DNA of 64,000 nt from Mesostigma viride. Taxonomy: Eukaryota; Streptophyta; Mesostigmatophyceae; Mesostigmatales; Mesostigmataceae. Under the pieces are notes generated by a model. It was not told the DNA's origin, did no database searches, and saw nothing but the letters and a program-made list of their open reading frames with translations. Positions within the stretch are counted from its first letter, which is position 1, and each line of letters starts with the position of its first letter. Shown here one piece after another: positions 22,075 through 32,277 of the stretch. The position numbers were made by a program, and so were the translations under genes. The stretch spans positions 1-64,000 of the forward strand of contig RPFO01000022.1 of the NCBI GenBank assembly GCA_009746045.1, in the 5' to 3' direction.

Positions 22075-22512
22075 CTGAGGTCCAGGGCGAAGGCCAGCTG
22101 CATCATGTCCATCACTCCCAGATACTTCATGTCGCGCCCTTTTATCAACGGACCCTTGCACCTCCACTGCAGCAGCGACCTTGCTGGAATCGCCCAGCAC
22201 ACATTCACGCACATCATCTCTGGCCTGTCCACCCGAGCCCGACTGTCCTTTTCCAACGGGTTCACGCCTTAGTGGAGCACGCTCTGATGCCGGTGCAACA
22301 CCCAGCGATTCCATTGACCGCGTCGCTGAAGTACCACCAACACTACGTGTCCGCTGATCCACCACGCGTTGAGGAACGTGCCCACAAGGGACCACCGTAG
22401 CATCGTTATGCCCAGCGTCCCGGCTCTTTTCTTGCAGACGAAGCTGTGCGTCCAAAGACAATCGGTAAAATCTTTTCTTAGATTCCACCGAGTATCGCTT
22501 CAGCGCGTTCAA
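22075..22512 (-). CDS. Exon, charged linker, possibly nuclear (146 codons)
   Basis: Acceptor GCGCAG and donor GTTTGT bound 146 codons in phase 0. The start is basic and helical (LNALKRYSVESKKRFYRLSL); the remainder is a Gly/Ser/Asp-rich charged region, probably disordered. The donor is weaker than its neighbours but keeps phase. Confidence 0.55.
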
Positions 22513-22644
22513 CTGCGCAACAACACCCAAAAGATAATCACACCAAAAAAATGACAAACATTTTTGTCAGGGGAAAATCAACTACAACATACATCCGCCA
22601 TCAAAAACAAAAACACACAACATAAGACAGAACAACAAACTTAC

Positions 22645-22800
22645 AGCAGTGCGCACATCCTCATCCTCGAATTCATCAGAGTTGTCCTCCAACGCCTGCT
22701 CAAGAAATTGTACACGAGCAATGCGCTCCCAAGCATTCGGATGACCAGTCTTTGCAGCGGCAGCATACTCGAAGGGAGACGTGAATCCACTGACATCCAC
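22645..22800 (-). CDS. Exon, unknown acidic helical segment (52 codons)
   Basis: Acceptor GTGCAG and donor GTAAGT enclose 52 codons in phase 0. The peptide contains GFTSPFEYAAAAKTGHPNAW and ends with the acidic stretch DNSDEFEDEDVRTA. No family recognised. The introns on both sides are short (216 and 132 bp). Confidence 0.6.
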
Positions 22801-23016
22801 CTGCACACAAGTGATCGCAGCAGAAACACACACAAATACGGCATTCACGGTTAAACGCATCAAAAGGACAACCGCTATTAAATTTAAAAAAATCGCAAAT
22901 CAATCAAAACAACACTAGTGAAGACATAGAAAATATTTGCCAGCAGAGTCGAGGGGGTCACGTAATTTCGAAAGATGACAACACCACCTACATGACAGAA
23001 TGTTTTATAAACTCAC

Positions 23017-23835
23017 CACGATCTGGGAAGCACCCGCCGCAGTTGATGACGCACCAACCACAGCCACTGCCTTATCAGCCCGCCTTGTGCTCGCTCCCAC
23101 GACAGGCGTGCTTGCCGTCGAGGAACGAACGCGCTTCAAACTCATGGATGGCACCAACTCCGTAGGCATCAGACCGACAGTATTGCCCACATGCTCCTGC
23201 CATGGCTGCGCACCCACTGCTGTGGCCTGATCACCCACTGCGCCAACCACTTGTGGAAATTCCACTGCAGCCTGGCCAGCCTGCGTATGAGTTGCCGGGT
23301 GCCACACCGTTCCCGCCTGCGCTCCCCCTGGACCAGTACCCAATGACCCCGACCTAAGCTCCACACCCGCTGCTTGTGGCCATACCACACCCGCATGCAC
23401 GTCCGCAACCGGTTGTGCCATCGCTGTTGTTTGCCCCCAGGCCGTGCCGTTGGCCGGTTGCCTCGCTGCATCCACCTGCCCTTGCTGCACGCTCACCGCC
23501 TGTGGCCACACCACAATTCCCTGCCCCGCCTGCCCACCCATTACCATTGGCCCCATTGCAGTGGCCTGCCCCAACACCGCGCCACTTGGCACTTGCCACC
23601 CCGCTGATGCTGGCCCTTCCTGAACAGCCCTTGGCTGTGGCCACACACCCGTCCCCTGCGCACGCATGACTGGTGGCCAGCTCGCTACTACATGCGCCAC
23701 AGGCACACCCATGCTTGGCTGCAACATAGACAAGGGCGCAATCGCTGCGTTCCCAACGCGTCCACCTCCACCACTCCCATCGCCTTCCAAGCACCTACGC
23801 CCCCAATGCTGCAAAAGGTTTGCAATACGTTGAGC
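23017..23835 (-). CDS. Exon, low-complexity Gly/Val/Gln-rich region (273 codons)
   Basis: Acceptor CTGCAG and donor GTGAGT bound 273 codons in phase 0. After a short helical start (AQRIANLLQHWGRRC) the sequence becomes rich in Gly, Val, Ala and Gln, with imperfect repeats around the words GVWPQ, VVWPQA and GQATAM. The end (MSLKRVRSSTASTPVVGAST) is basic and serine-rich. It is probably a disordered linker; I assign no function. The intron that follows is 216 bp. Confidence 0.6.
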
Positions 23836-23949
23836 CTGCAGATCCAAAAGGGCACAAAAAAGATGCCAACAGATATGCATTACAATATTAACCACCAATT
23901 TTACCATCGCCACAAGGTGTCTGTACATTTGTCATGTTGTAAAGAGCTA

Positions 23950-25478
23950 TCATTGGAATGGTAATCCTCCCACCCACGCATGCATGCCAGCCCTCCCATA
24001 AATCCACACGCGCATGCCAGCCCCCCCCACATGCACGCATGCATGCCAGCCACCCCCCTCACCAACGTACGCATGCCAGCCACCCCCCACACACCCACGC
24101 ATGCATGGCAGCCCCCCCACAAACCCACGCATGCATGCCAGCCCCCCCCCACACGCACGCACGCATGCCAGCCCCCCCCACACCCACGTACGCATGCCAG
24201 CCACCCCCAACACCCACGCACGGATGTCAGCCCACCCCACGAACCCAGGCATGCATGCCAGCCACCCCCCTAAACCCACGCACGCATGCCAGCCACCCCC
24301 CACACCCACGCACGCATGGCAGACACCCCACGAACCCACGCACGCATGTCAGCCCCCCCCACATGCACGCATGCATGCCAGCCACCCCCCACACCCACGC
24401 ATGCATGCCAGCCACCCCACGAACCCACGCATGCATGCCAGCCACCCCCACACCCACGCACGCATGCCAGCCCCCCCCACACCCACGCATGCATGCCAGC
24501 CACCCCCACACCCACACACGCATGCCAGCCAGCCCCACACCCACACATGCATGTCAGCCCCCCACCCACCCGCGCATGCATGCCAGCCCCCCCCAAACCC
24601 ACACACGCGTCCCAGCCCCCCCCCACATGTACGCATGCATGGCAGCCCCCCCACAAACCCACTTATGCATGCCAGCCACGCCACGAGCCCACACATGCAA
24701 GCCAGCTCCCCCCCACATGCACGCATGGATGCCAGCCACCCCCTACATGCACGTGCATGCCAGCCACCCCACAAACCCACGCACGCATGCCAGCCAGCCC
24801 CCACACCCACGCACGCATGCCAGCCAGCCCCACACCCACGCACGCATGTCAGCCCCCACACACACCCACGCATGCATGGCAGACCCCCCCAAAACCCACA
24901 CACGCGTGCCAGGCCCCCCCCACATGTACGCGTGCATGGCAGGCCCCCCACAAACCCACTTATGCATGCCAGCCACGCCACGAGCCCACGCATGCATACC
25001 AGCCACCCCCCACATGCACGTGCATGCCAGCCACCCCCACACCCATGCACGCATGCCAGCCCCCCCACAAACCCACGCATGCATGCCAGCCACCCCCACA
25101 TGCACGCATGCATGACAGCCCCCCCCCACATGCACGCATGCATGCCAGCCACACCACGAGCCCACACATGCATGCCAGCGCCCCCCCACATGCACGCATG
25201 GATGACAGCCACCCCCTACATGCACGTGCATGCCAGCCACCACCCACACCCACGCACGCATGCCAGCCACCCCACGAACCCAGGCATGCATGCCAGCCCT
25301 CCCCTAAACCCACACCCACGAATTCATGGCACCCCGCCCCGACCCACATGCATGCATGGCAGCTCCCCTTCACGCCCACGAACGCATGGCAGCCCCCACC
25401 ACCACGAACACATGCCAGCCCCTCCCACACCCACGCACGGATGCCTGCCCCCCCCCACACCCACGCACGCATGCCAGA
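23950..25478. repeat. CATGC minisatellite, array 4 (inside intron 25,537-23,836)
   Basis: About fifty units of the ~30-bp family, same orientation as arrays 1 to 3. The first 43 bp (23,950-23,992) are identical to the left edge of array 1 (16,906-16,948), including 22 bp of non-repeat sequence (CATTGGAATGGTAATCCTCC). Exons on both sides are in phase 0. Confidence 0.95.
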
Positions 25479-25537
25479 AACACAACAACCAAAGAACAAT
25501 GTCTGTACAGTTAATCTCCTCACACACATCCACTTAC

Positions 25538-25720
25538 GCTGTCCAAATAGTCTTCTGATGCAAACAGTTGATCTTCAAGCTGATACACCTGGCGCAGTCG
25601 CCGTGCTTCGAGCATGCCCGCAAGAAACCGCGTGCGAGCGAGGCACTGCGCTGGGTCCCCGTTACACGCCGCGGCCGCTACCAGGAACTCGTTGGCAGTG
25701 CCAAATCGTGCAGCCTCCAG
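25538..25720 (-). CDS. Exon, unknown alpha-helical segment (61 codons)
   Basis: Acceptor CTTAG and donor GTAAGT enclose 61 codons in phase 0, rich in Ala, Leu, Arg and Glu (for example ARTRFLAGMLEARRLRQVYQ), so probably helical. It lies isolated between two repeat-filled introns: the 185-bp satellite on its right and the CATGC minisatellite on its left. That isolation makes it a good test of the one-gene model. Confidence 0.6.
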
Positions 25721-25794
25721 CTAAGCAATCAACAAACACGAGAGCAAACACGAAGCAAATAATGACGTGTTAAAAAAAAATAAAAAATTAACGT

Positions 25795-27472
25795 GTCTTG
25801 GTCCCTGGTGCGCGCTAGCACATACCCACCGTTAGGAGAGGGCCAGGGTACTAAATATGCAATTGACCTTGGATTGACCTAAAACTTGGAGGGAGGCTTC
25901 CCCCACACTAGCCCATCATGTGGGCAAAGTGGGGGCGTGCAGGTCCATCATTTGGTGGGTTGGCAACTGCCAGGGGGTCGCGTGGTCCCTGGTGCGCGCT
26001 AGCACATACCCACCGTTAGGGGAGGGCCAAGGTCCTGAAATATGCAATTGAGCTTGGATTGGCCTAAAACTTGGAGGGAGGCTTCCCCCACACTAGCCCA
26101 TCATGTGGGCAAAGTGGGGGCGTGCAGGTCCATCATTTGAGGGAGTGGATGCTGCCAGGGGGTGACATGGTCCGTCATGCGCACTAGCACGTGCCTCCTG
26201 TTAGGGGTGAGCCATGGTCCTAAAATATGCAAACGGGCTTGGATTGGCCTGAAACTTGGAGGGAGGCTTCCCCCACACTATCCCATCATGTCGGCAAAGT
26301 GGGGTCGTGCAGGTCCATCATTTGAGGGAGTGGATGCTGCCAGGGGGTGACATGGTCCCTCATGCGCGCTAGCACGTGCCTCCTGTTAGGGGTGGGCCAT
26401 GGTCCTAAAATATGCAAACGGGCTTGGATTGGCCTGAAACTTGGAGGGAGGCTTCCCCCACACTAGCCCATCATGTGGGCAAAGTGGGGTCGTGCAGGTC
26501 CATCATTTGAGGGAGTGGGTGCTGCCAGGGGTTGACATGGTCCCTCATGCGCGCTAGCACGTGCCCACCGTGAGGGGTGAGCCATGGTCCTAAAATATGC
26601 AAACGGGCTTGGATTGGCCTGAAACTTGGAGGGAGGCTTCCCCCACACTACCCCATCGTGTGGGCAAAGTGGGGTCGTGCAGGTCCATCATTTGGTGGGT
26701 TGGCAACTGCCAGGGGGTCGCGTGGTGCCTGGTGCGCGCTAGCACATACCCACCGTTAGGGGAGGGCCAGGGTCCTGAAATATGCAATTGAGCTTGGATT
26801 GGCCTGAAACTTGGAGGGAGGCTTCCCCCACACTAGCCCATCATGTGGGCAAAGTGGGGGCGTGCAGGTCCATCATTTGAGGGAGTGGATGCTGCCAGGG
26901 GGTGACATGGTCCGTCATGTGCACTAGCACGTGCCTCCTGTTAGGGGTGAGCCATGGTCCTAAAATATGCAAACGGGCTTGGATTGGCCTGAAACTTGGA
27001 GGGAGGCTTCCCCCACACTATCCCATCATGTCGGCAAAGTGGGGTCGTGCAGGTCCATCATTTGAGGGAGTGGATGCTGCCAGGGGGTGACATGGTCCCT
27101 CATGCGTGCTAGCACGTGCCTCCTGTTAGGGGTGGGCCATGCTCCTAAAATATGCAAACGGGCTTGGATTGGCCTGAAACTTGGAGGGAGGCTTCCCCCA
27201 CACTAGCCCATCATGTGGGCAAAGTGGGGTCGTGCAGGTCCATCATTTGAGGGAGTGGATGCTGCCAGGGGGTGACATGGTCCCTCATGCACGCTAGCAC
27301 GTGCCCACCGTGAGGGGTGAGCCATGGTCCTAAAATATGCAAACGGGCTTGGATTGGCCTGAAACTTGGAGGGAGGCTTCCCCCACACTAGCCCATCATG
27401 TGGGCAAAGTGGGGTCGTGCAGGTCCATCATTTGGTGGGTTGGCAACTGCCAGGGGGTCGCGTGGTGCCTAC
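25795..27472. repeat. 185-bp satellite, array 4, with a 740-bp higher-order unit
   Basis: About nine copies of a diverged form marked by GGCTTGGATTGGCCTGAAAC and GGAGGGAGGCTTCCCCCACA. The sequence repeats at 740 bp (four monomers): for example TTTGGTGGGTTGGCAACTGC occurs at 26,691 and again at 27,431, and the intervening variants recur in the same order. It lies in the intron 27,547-25,721. Confidence 0.93.
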
Positions 27473-27547
27473 CCTACACTCCACTCAATTAATAGTACAA
27501 AAATCATAGTGGACATCACCACGAAATCCACAGAGCAAAAGACTCAC

Positions 27548-27616
27548 CAGCTGCACCTCCGCATAAGTCTGCCCACCGCTCGGCATGGGAGGCAGGAACG
27601 ACACGAGATGTAACAT
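27548..27616 (-). CDS. Exon, unknown (23 codons)
   Basis: Acceptor TCGCAG and donor GTGAGT flank 23 codons in phase 0, containing FLPPMPSGGQTYAEVQL. The following intron (27,547-25,721, 1,827 bp) is filled with the 185-bp satellite. The exon is short, but both boundaries fit the consensus and the phases of its neighbours. Confidence 0.5.
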
Positions 27617-27778
27617 CTGCGACCAGAGCAAGAACGGGCCCGGCCCCCCAGCAAAAAATAACCAGCCCAAATAAGTTAACTATTATCTTTCCACAATATA
27701 ACACACGGCAACCATGCCCAGAACATCACGTTTCCAAAAACATATGCTCATAGCAGAGTAACGCCACAAGGAACTCAC

Positions 27779-27946
27779 CGTCAAATAAACGTTGTCGCAG
27801 AAGCCGTCAGGTGGCGACAGCGCCAACCAATTCAGCACATCCCGGACGTAGGCCTGCTGCAACGAGACATCGCCCTGGTAAAGCCGGGCTTGCTCGACGT
27901 AATGATACGATTCTGGCCGCGGGTCCACACTGACAACCGTGCTCGC
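27779..27946 (-). CDS. Exon, unknown N-terminal domain (56 codons)
   Basis: Acceptor GTGTAG and donor GTGAGT bound exactly 56 codons in phase 0. The peptide includes PESYHYVEQARLYQGD and the hydrophilic segment LSPPDGFCDNVY. I recognise no motif. It is followed by a short intron of 162 bp (27,778-27,617). Confidence 0.55.
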
Positions 27947-28112
27947 CTACACGTATGAGAAGGCACACGAACACAAATTCACACGTCGTATTCCCAACAA
28001 CGTCAACGCCATCCTGCAACCCCTACGCGCTAAGCAATATCCTGACTCGCTCAAGTGGTCAATGCAGAATGCAGAAATAAGGAAGCATCGAAACCTTTCC
28101 GTGGCCACTCAC

Positions 28113-28188
28113 CTGCCCAACAAAGTATATTGATATCAGGTATAACGTCCACCTCCTCATTCTGAAAGCGGCGTTGGCCATCGATTAC
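28113..28188 (-). CDS. Candidate exon, unknown function (25 codons)
   Basis: Bounded by an acceptor ending CCGTAG and a donor GTGAGT at 28,112-28,107. The open frame begins VIDGQRRFQNEEVDVIPD. It ends with one extra base, whereas the next exon is best read in phase 0, so this exon or its boundary is doubtful, or one base is wrong. Confidence 0.35.
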
Positions 28189-28209
28189 CTACGGCTGATG
28201 ACAATGCTA

Positions 28210-28487
28210 TCACAACAGCACAACTAGTGCGATCTTGTCCCCGAGCTGCAGTAATTCCAATTTCCCGGCGTGAGCAATGTACATGGTTCCCTTACGTCCC
28301 TTAACAATGCCGAGCATTCTGACGATGCCAACTATATTGCATCCATCGCCACGCACTCCCAAAACACCGCGCCCCAAATTCGCTGGTTCACAACACTCCA
28401 AACTGTCAACTATCCTGTCACTGTCACTTTCACTGTCATACTGCCACGTGTCCCGTACAGTCTCAACTCGTTTCGTAGCTCCACTAT
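28210..28487 (-). CDS. Possible first visible exon, open frame cut by satellite
   Basis: An open frame reads leftward from the satellite junction at about 28,490 and contains ECCEPANLGRGVLGVRGDG and a following hydrophobic, glycine-rich stretch, ending in TGA at about 28,210. It resembles no family I recognise. There is no ATG near its right end, so the true start is upstream, lost, or in another exon. It shares the frame of the next candidate exon (28,188-28,113). A GT...AG stretch of 36 bp would join the two in phase, but that is far shorter than the other introns of the gene. Coding status is uncertain. Confidence 0.35.
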
Positions 28488-28491
28488 ATAA

Positions 28492-30741
28492 CGGGGGGCC
28501 AGCGGGAGCCCAAAAATTTCGGTTCCGTACGGCCGTTTTTGGGGCTGAGCCCCCTGCTTTTCACAGTTTCTAGCCGTTTTTTGCCACGCTCCCCGTCTGA
28601 ACACGTTCAGTTGTGTCATCCCGCTAAAATTGGCACGAAAATTGCGTGGGAAGTAGGCCGAACCGAAAATTTAACCGACAAACCGTTCAAAATAGGGTTC
28701 GAACTAAATTTTCCGCACACTTCTCGTTCAGTCTGAACAGTCGAAATTTCCCGTTCAGTCTGAACCCTTAGTATTTCTAGTATTTTGTTTGGAGAGAGAT
28801 CCTTCGTGTATAAACTCTTCCTCCCAGCCGTATATGCCCCCGGCATTTCTTGCGCATTTTGCTGAATTCAGCTTCTGTTCAGAATAGGTAAGACTCGATC
28901 TTAGGAGGGTGTGACGGCGTTCAGACTAGCGGTTACGGGCCGTTACTCGCGGCTCCGCAGGATTTCAGGATTTGCCCTCGATCGTGGGGGTGCGATCAGG
29001 CCGTACGGTACGGCGCCCGCGGCGATGTCAGGATGTTCGGGTTTCTCCCTTGCGCAACACGATCGTAGTTAAGTAGTTGACAAGTTGGGGGCCCCTGCGG
29101 GGCCCAGACTTTTTGGCGCCTGAGCGGGCGATTGGCGCGTACACCCGCGGGATGCGTCCTCGGGAACGCCGGCGCCACGCGGGGTGCGCAGTGCGAAGGG
29201 GCAGTGGCCGAGGGCGCCGAGGCGGGGGGGCCAGCGGGAGCCCAAAAATTTCGGTTCCGTACGGCCGTTTTTGGGGCTGAGCCCCCTGCTTTTCACAGTT
29301 TCTAGCCGTTTTTTGCCACGCTCCCCGTCTGAACACGTTCAGTTGTGTCATCCCGCTAAAATTGGCACGAAAATTGCGTGGGAAGTAGGCCGAACCGAAA
29401 ATTTAACCGACAAACCGTTCAAAATAGGGTTCGAACTAAATTTTCCGCACACTTCTCGTTCAGTCTGAACAGTCGAAATTTCCCGTTCAGTCTGAACCCT
29501 TAGTATTTCTAGTATTTTGTTTGGAGAGAGATCCTTCGTGTATAAACTCTTCCTCCCAGCCGTATATGCCCCCCGGCATTTCTTGCGCATTTTGCTGAAT
29601 TCAGCTTCTGTTCAGAATAGGTAAGACTCGATCTTAGGAGGGTGTGACGGCGTTCAGACTAGCGGTTACGGGCCGTTACTCGCGGCTCCGCAGGATTTCA
29701 GGATTTGCCCTCGTTCGTGGGGGTGCGATCAGGCCGTACGGTACGGCGCCCGCGGCGATGTCAGGATGTTCGGGTTTCTCCCTTGCGCAACACGATCGTA
29801 GTTAAGTAGTTGACAAGTTGGGGGCCCCTGCGGGGCCCAGACTTTTTGGCGCCTGAGCGGGCGATTGGCGCGTACACCCGCGGGATGCGTCCTCGGGAAC
29901 GCCGGCGCCACGCGGGGTGCGCAGTGCGAAGGGGCAGTGGCCGAGGGCGCCGAGGCGGGGGGGCCAGCGGGAGCCCAAAAATTTCGGTTCCGTACGGCCG
30001 TTTTTGGGGCTGAGCCCCCTGCTTTTCACAGTTTCTAGCCGTTTTTTGCCACGCTCCCCGTCTGAACACGTTCAGTTGTGTCATCCCGCTAAAATTGGCA
30101 CGAAAATTGCGTGGGAAGTAGGCCGAACCGAAAATTTAACCGACAAACCGTTCAAAATAGGGTTCGAACTAAATTTTCCGCACACTTCTCGTTCAGTCTG
30201 AACAGTCGAAATTTCCCGTTCAGTCTGAACCCTTAGTATTTCTAGTATTTTGTTTGGAGAGAGATCCTTCGTGTATAAACTCTTCCTCCCAGCCGTATAT
30301 GCCCCCCGGCATTTCTTGCGCATTTTGCTGAATTCAGCTTCTGTTCAGAATAGGTAAGACTCGATCTTAGGAGGGTGTGACGGCGTTCAGACTAGCGGTT
30401 ACGGGCCGTTACTCGCGGCTCCGCAGGATTTCAGGATTTGCCCTCGTTCGTGGGGGTGCGATCAGGCCGTACGGTACGGCGCCCGCGGCGATGTCAGGAT
30501 GTTCGGGTTTCTCCCTTGCGCAACACGATCGTAGTTAAGTAGTTGACAAGTTGGGGGCCCCTTCGGGGCCCGGACTTTTTGGCGCCTGAGCGGGCGATTG
30601 GCGCGTACACCCGCGGGGTGCGTCCTCGGGAACGCCGGCGCCACGCGGGGCGCGCAGCGCGAAGGGGCAGTGGCCGAGGGCGCCGAGGCGGGGGGGCCAG
30701 CGGGAGCCATAAAATTTCGGCTTGGTACGGCCCGTCCGCAG
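28492..30741. repeat. 733-bp satellite, array 1 (three units plus part)
   Basis: Units begin at GGCCAGCGGGAGCCC (about 28,492; 29,226; 29,959; 30,692) at exact 733-bp steps. Each has nine TGAAC/GTTCA half-sites, a GC hairpin (29,089-29,105 in the first) and GTACGGTACGG. The last unit is a variant (GAGCCATAAAATTTCGG) that leads into the composite block. Overlapping ORFs on both strands repeat with the unit and are not counted as genes. Confidence 0.97.
29089..29105. repeat. Conserved GC hairpin within each 733-bp unit
   Basis: GGGCCCC-TGC-GGGGCCC, seven paired bases and a three-base loop. In array-edge units the loop is TTC while the arms stay unchanged (for example near 45,525, 50,945 and 57,322). 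Confidence 0.7.
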
Positions 30742-30976
30742 GATTATATTTTAGAATAGGATTATATTTTAGCCCGACCCTGTGGGCAAGCCACCTCCCC
30801 CCAAGCGGAGGAGGCGTTTTGATGAGTAGTGTAGTTAGGCTTTTCTAGATAGAGTTAGGATAGTTCGATCACGCGGCTTCCTCCACCCCATACCGCATCA
30901 TGGAATTTGTGCTACATGACCCCCCCACGGAGGCATGTTATAATTTAATTTAATTTTATATTTTATATTTTAGGAG
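30742..30976. other. AT-rich segment between satellite and composite block
   Basis: Contains ATTATATTTTAG twice and CATGTTATAATTTAATTT. The latter also occurs at 47,664, in the diverged block, but not in the other composite copies, which have about 140 bp of satellite-derived sequence here. No gene seen. Confidence 0.55.
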
Positions 30977-32224
30977 TATGCATGGATTCGTTCCAAATAT
31001 TCTAGGCATTTTTTATGAGTTATGGCTGGGCGTAGTTCGTGGCATGTTTCCCTACCCTTTTGGGAATGCCCTTCGGGCCAGGCCAGGTCAGAATATGCCG
31101 CCCTGGCCGGCCAAGCCGCTGGGGGCCTGCCAGACCAAAGTCCCTATATGAGTGTGCTTTGGTCCCAGTGTGGACACTAAACTGTTTTAGGTTAGTTTGT
31201 GGACATTACCATGCAAGGTGCAACTGGCTCCTATTGTTAGGCGCGAGTTGGACACGATTTGAGGGCTAAAAGCTAAAATTGTTTGCTGAGACAGCTAGCC
31301 CGCAACACACGTAGCATAGGTGTCACACTTCATGTAGTGTTCAAGTTGGGGCATGATGCAGACAATGTTTGTTCTGGGCAACTCTGATTTATTATAATGA
31401 GTTGTCTTGAGCACTTCATAATGAGATTAGCACAGCTCATTTTAAGACACACCACCGCATCTTTATCAAACAATCCCATCCAATTCCCAACTTCACCATG
31501 GAATGGCCATCAAATGTTAGCATATGCACGATCGCTCATGCCCACTTCAAAATCACCTTAAGAAAGAAAGTTTTGTATTCGCTAACTTCTTTATAACCAC
31601 CACCAGTATGGAGCAACCACAGGCCCTCACTGTGACCACTGTGACCACCGCAAGGGCACGCCATCACATGCAGCCATAAATGTATCTAACGAAGCAAGGC
31701 CAGCTGGTATCCAGGCGGCATGTTGCCACCACACACGTCTCGGTTACGGCGCGGTCACCCCATCTTCATGTCCCTGCAAATATGCACCCCATAACAACGT
31801 GTGACAACCCACAAGACCCCACGGTGCCCTTTTGCGCGATCGCAGGGCATGGCAGGGCATGTGCGTGTGTACCACCCCTACCTGCCTGCCCAACGCCCCA
31901 CTCCCCATGCCCCAAGTCTCATGGCTCGTGCCCCAGGTCCCCTGCCCCGTCCCACCTGCCCACTGTGCCCCTGCTTGTGACTTGCCTCTGACCACATCAC
32001 GTGCAGGTGGCTGAGGGCCTGCCCCATGCCCCAGTCCCCACGACCTGTGACTCATAGCTTCAGAAAGGCTCCCCCTGCCCCTGCCGCCTGGACCCTGCCC
32101 CCCGCCCCTCCCCCTTCCCCCTGTCCCCATGCCCTCCTCCCTGTGGTGCCCCCGCTGGCTGGCTTGCCAATAATCACATCTCGTGCATGTGGCTGCCTCG
32201 CTGGCTGGCTGGCTGGCTGGCTAA

Positions 32225-32277
<53 letters not shown>

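Larger units (their letters stand above)
1..28490 (-). mobile_element. Helitron-type transposon gene, giant and multi-exonic, 3' end outside window
   Basis: Exons with matching splice phases run from about 28.2 kb to position 1 and would encode more than 3,700 residues. The core is diagnostic of Helitrons: a CxxC N-terminal region, a Rep domain with HUH and two-tyrosine motifs, and a PIF1-type helicase. In the family, Rep nicks and rejoins single strands and the helicase unwinds the element during rolling-circle transposition. The unusual parts are a roughly 850-residue N-terminal extension of unknown function and a C-terminal region with two papain-like domains. Long introns hold satellite arrays. 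I could not identify the transposon ends (5' TC, 3' CTRR with hairpin). Treating all exons as one gene is inference; the upstream exons could belong to a separate gene. Confidence 0.75.

Noticed and set aside
16921..25478. Possible CRISPR arrays (regular CATGC repeats)
   Set aside because: The unit is about 30 bp of continuous tandem repeat with no unique spacers, no leader and no cas genes, in eukaryotic sequence with introns.
28480..28492. TATA box promoter for the Helitron gene
   Set aside because: TATATA lies at the satellite junction, but no start codon in the coding frame follows and the flank is satellite; the evidence is too thin to call.
29089..29105. UNCG-type RNA tetraloop in the satellite hairpin (TTCG/TGCG)
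   Set aside because: Reading the loop as four bases leaves an unpaired C in the stem; the three-base loop with seven perfect pairs fits better.
29425..29440. tRNA-like B box (GGTTCGAAC) in the 733-bp unit
   Set aside because: No A box at a suitable distance and no cloverleaf or acceptor stem around it.
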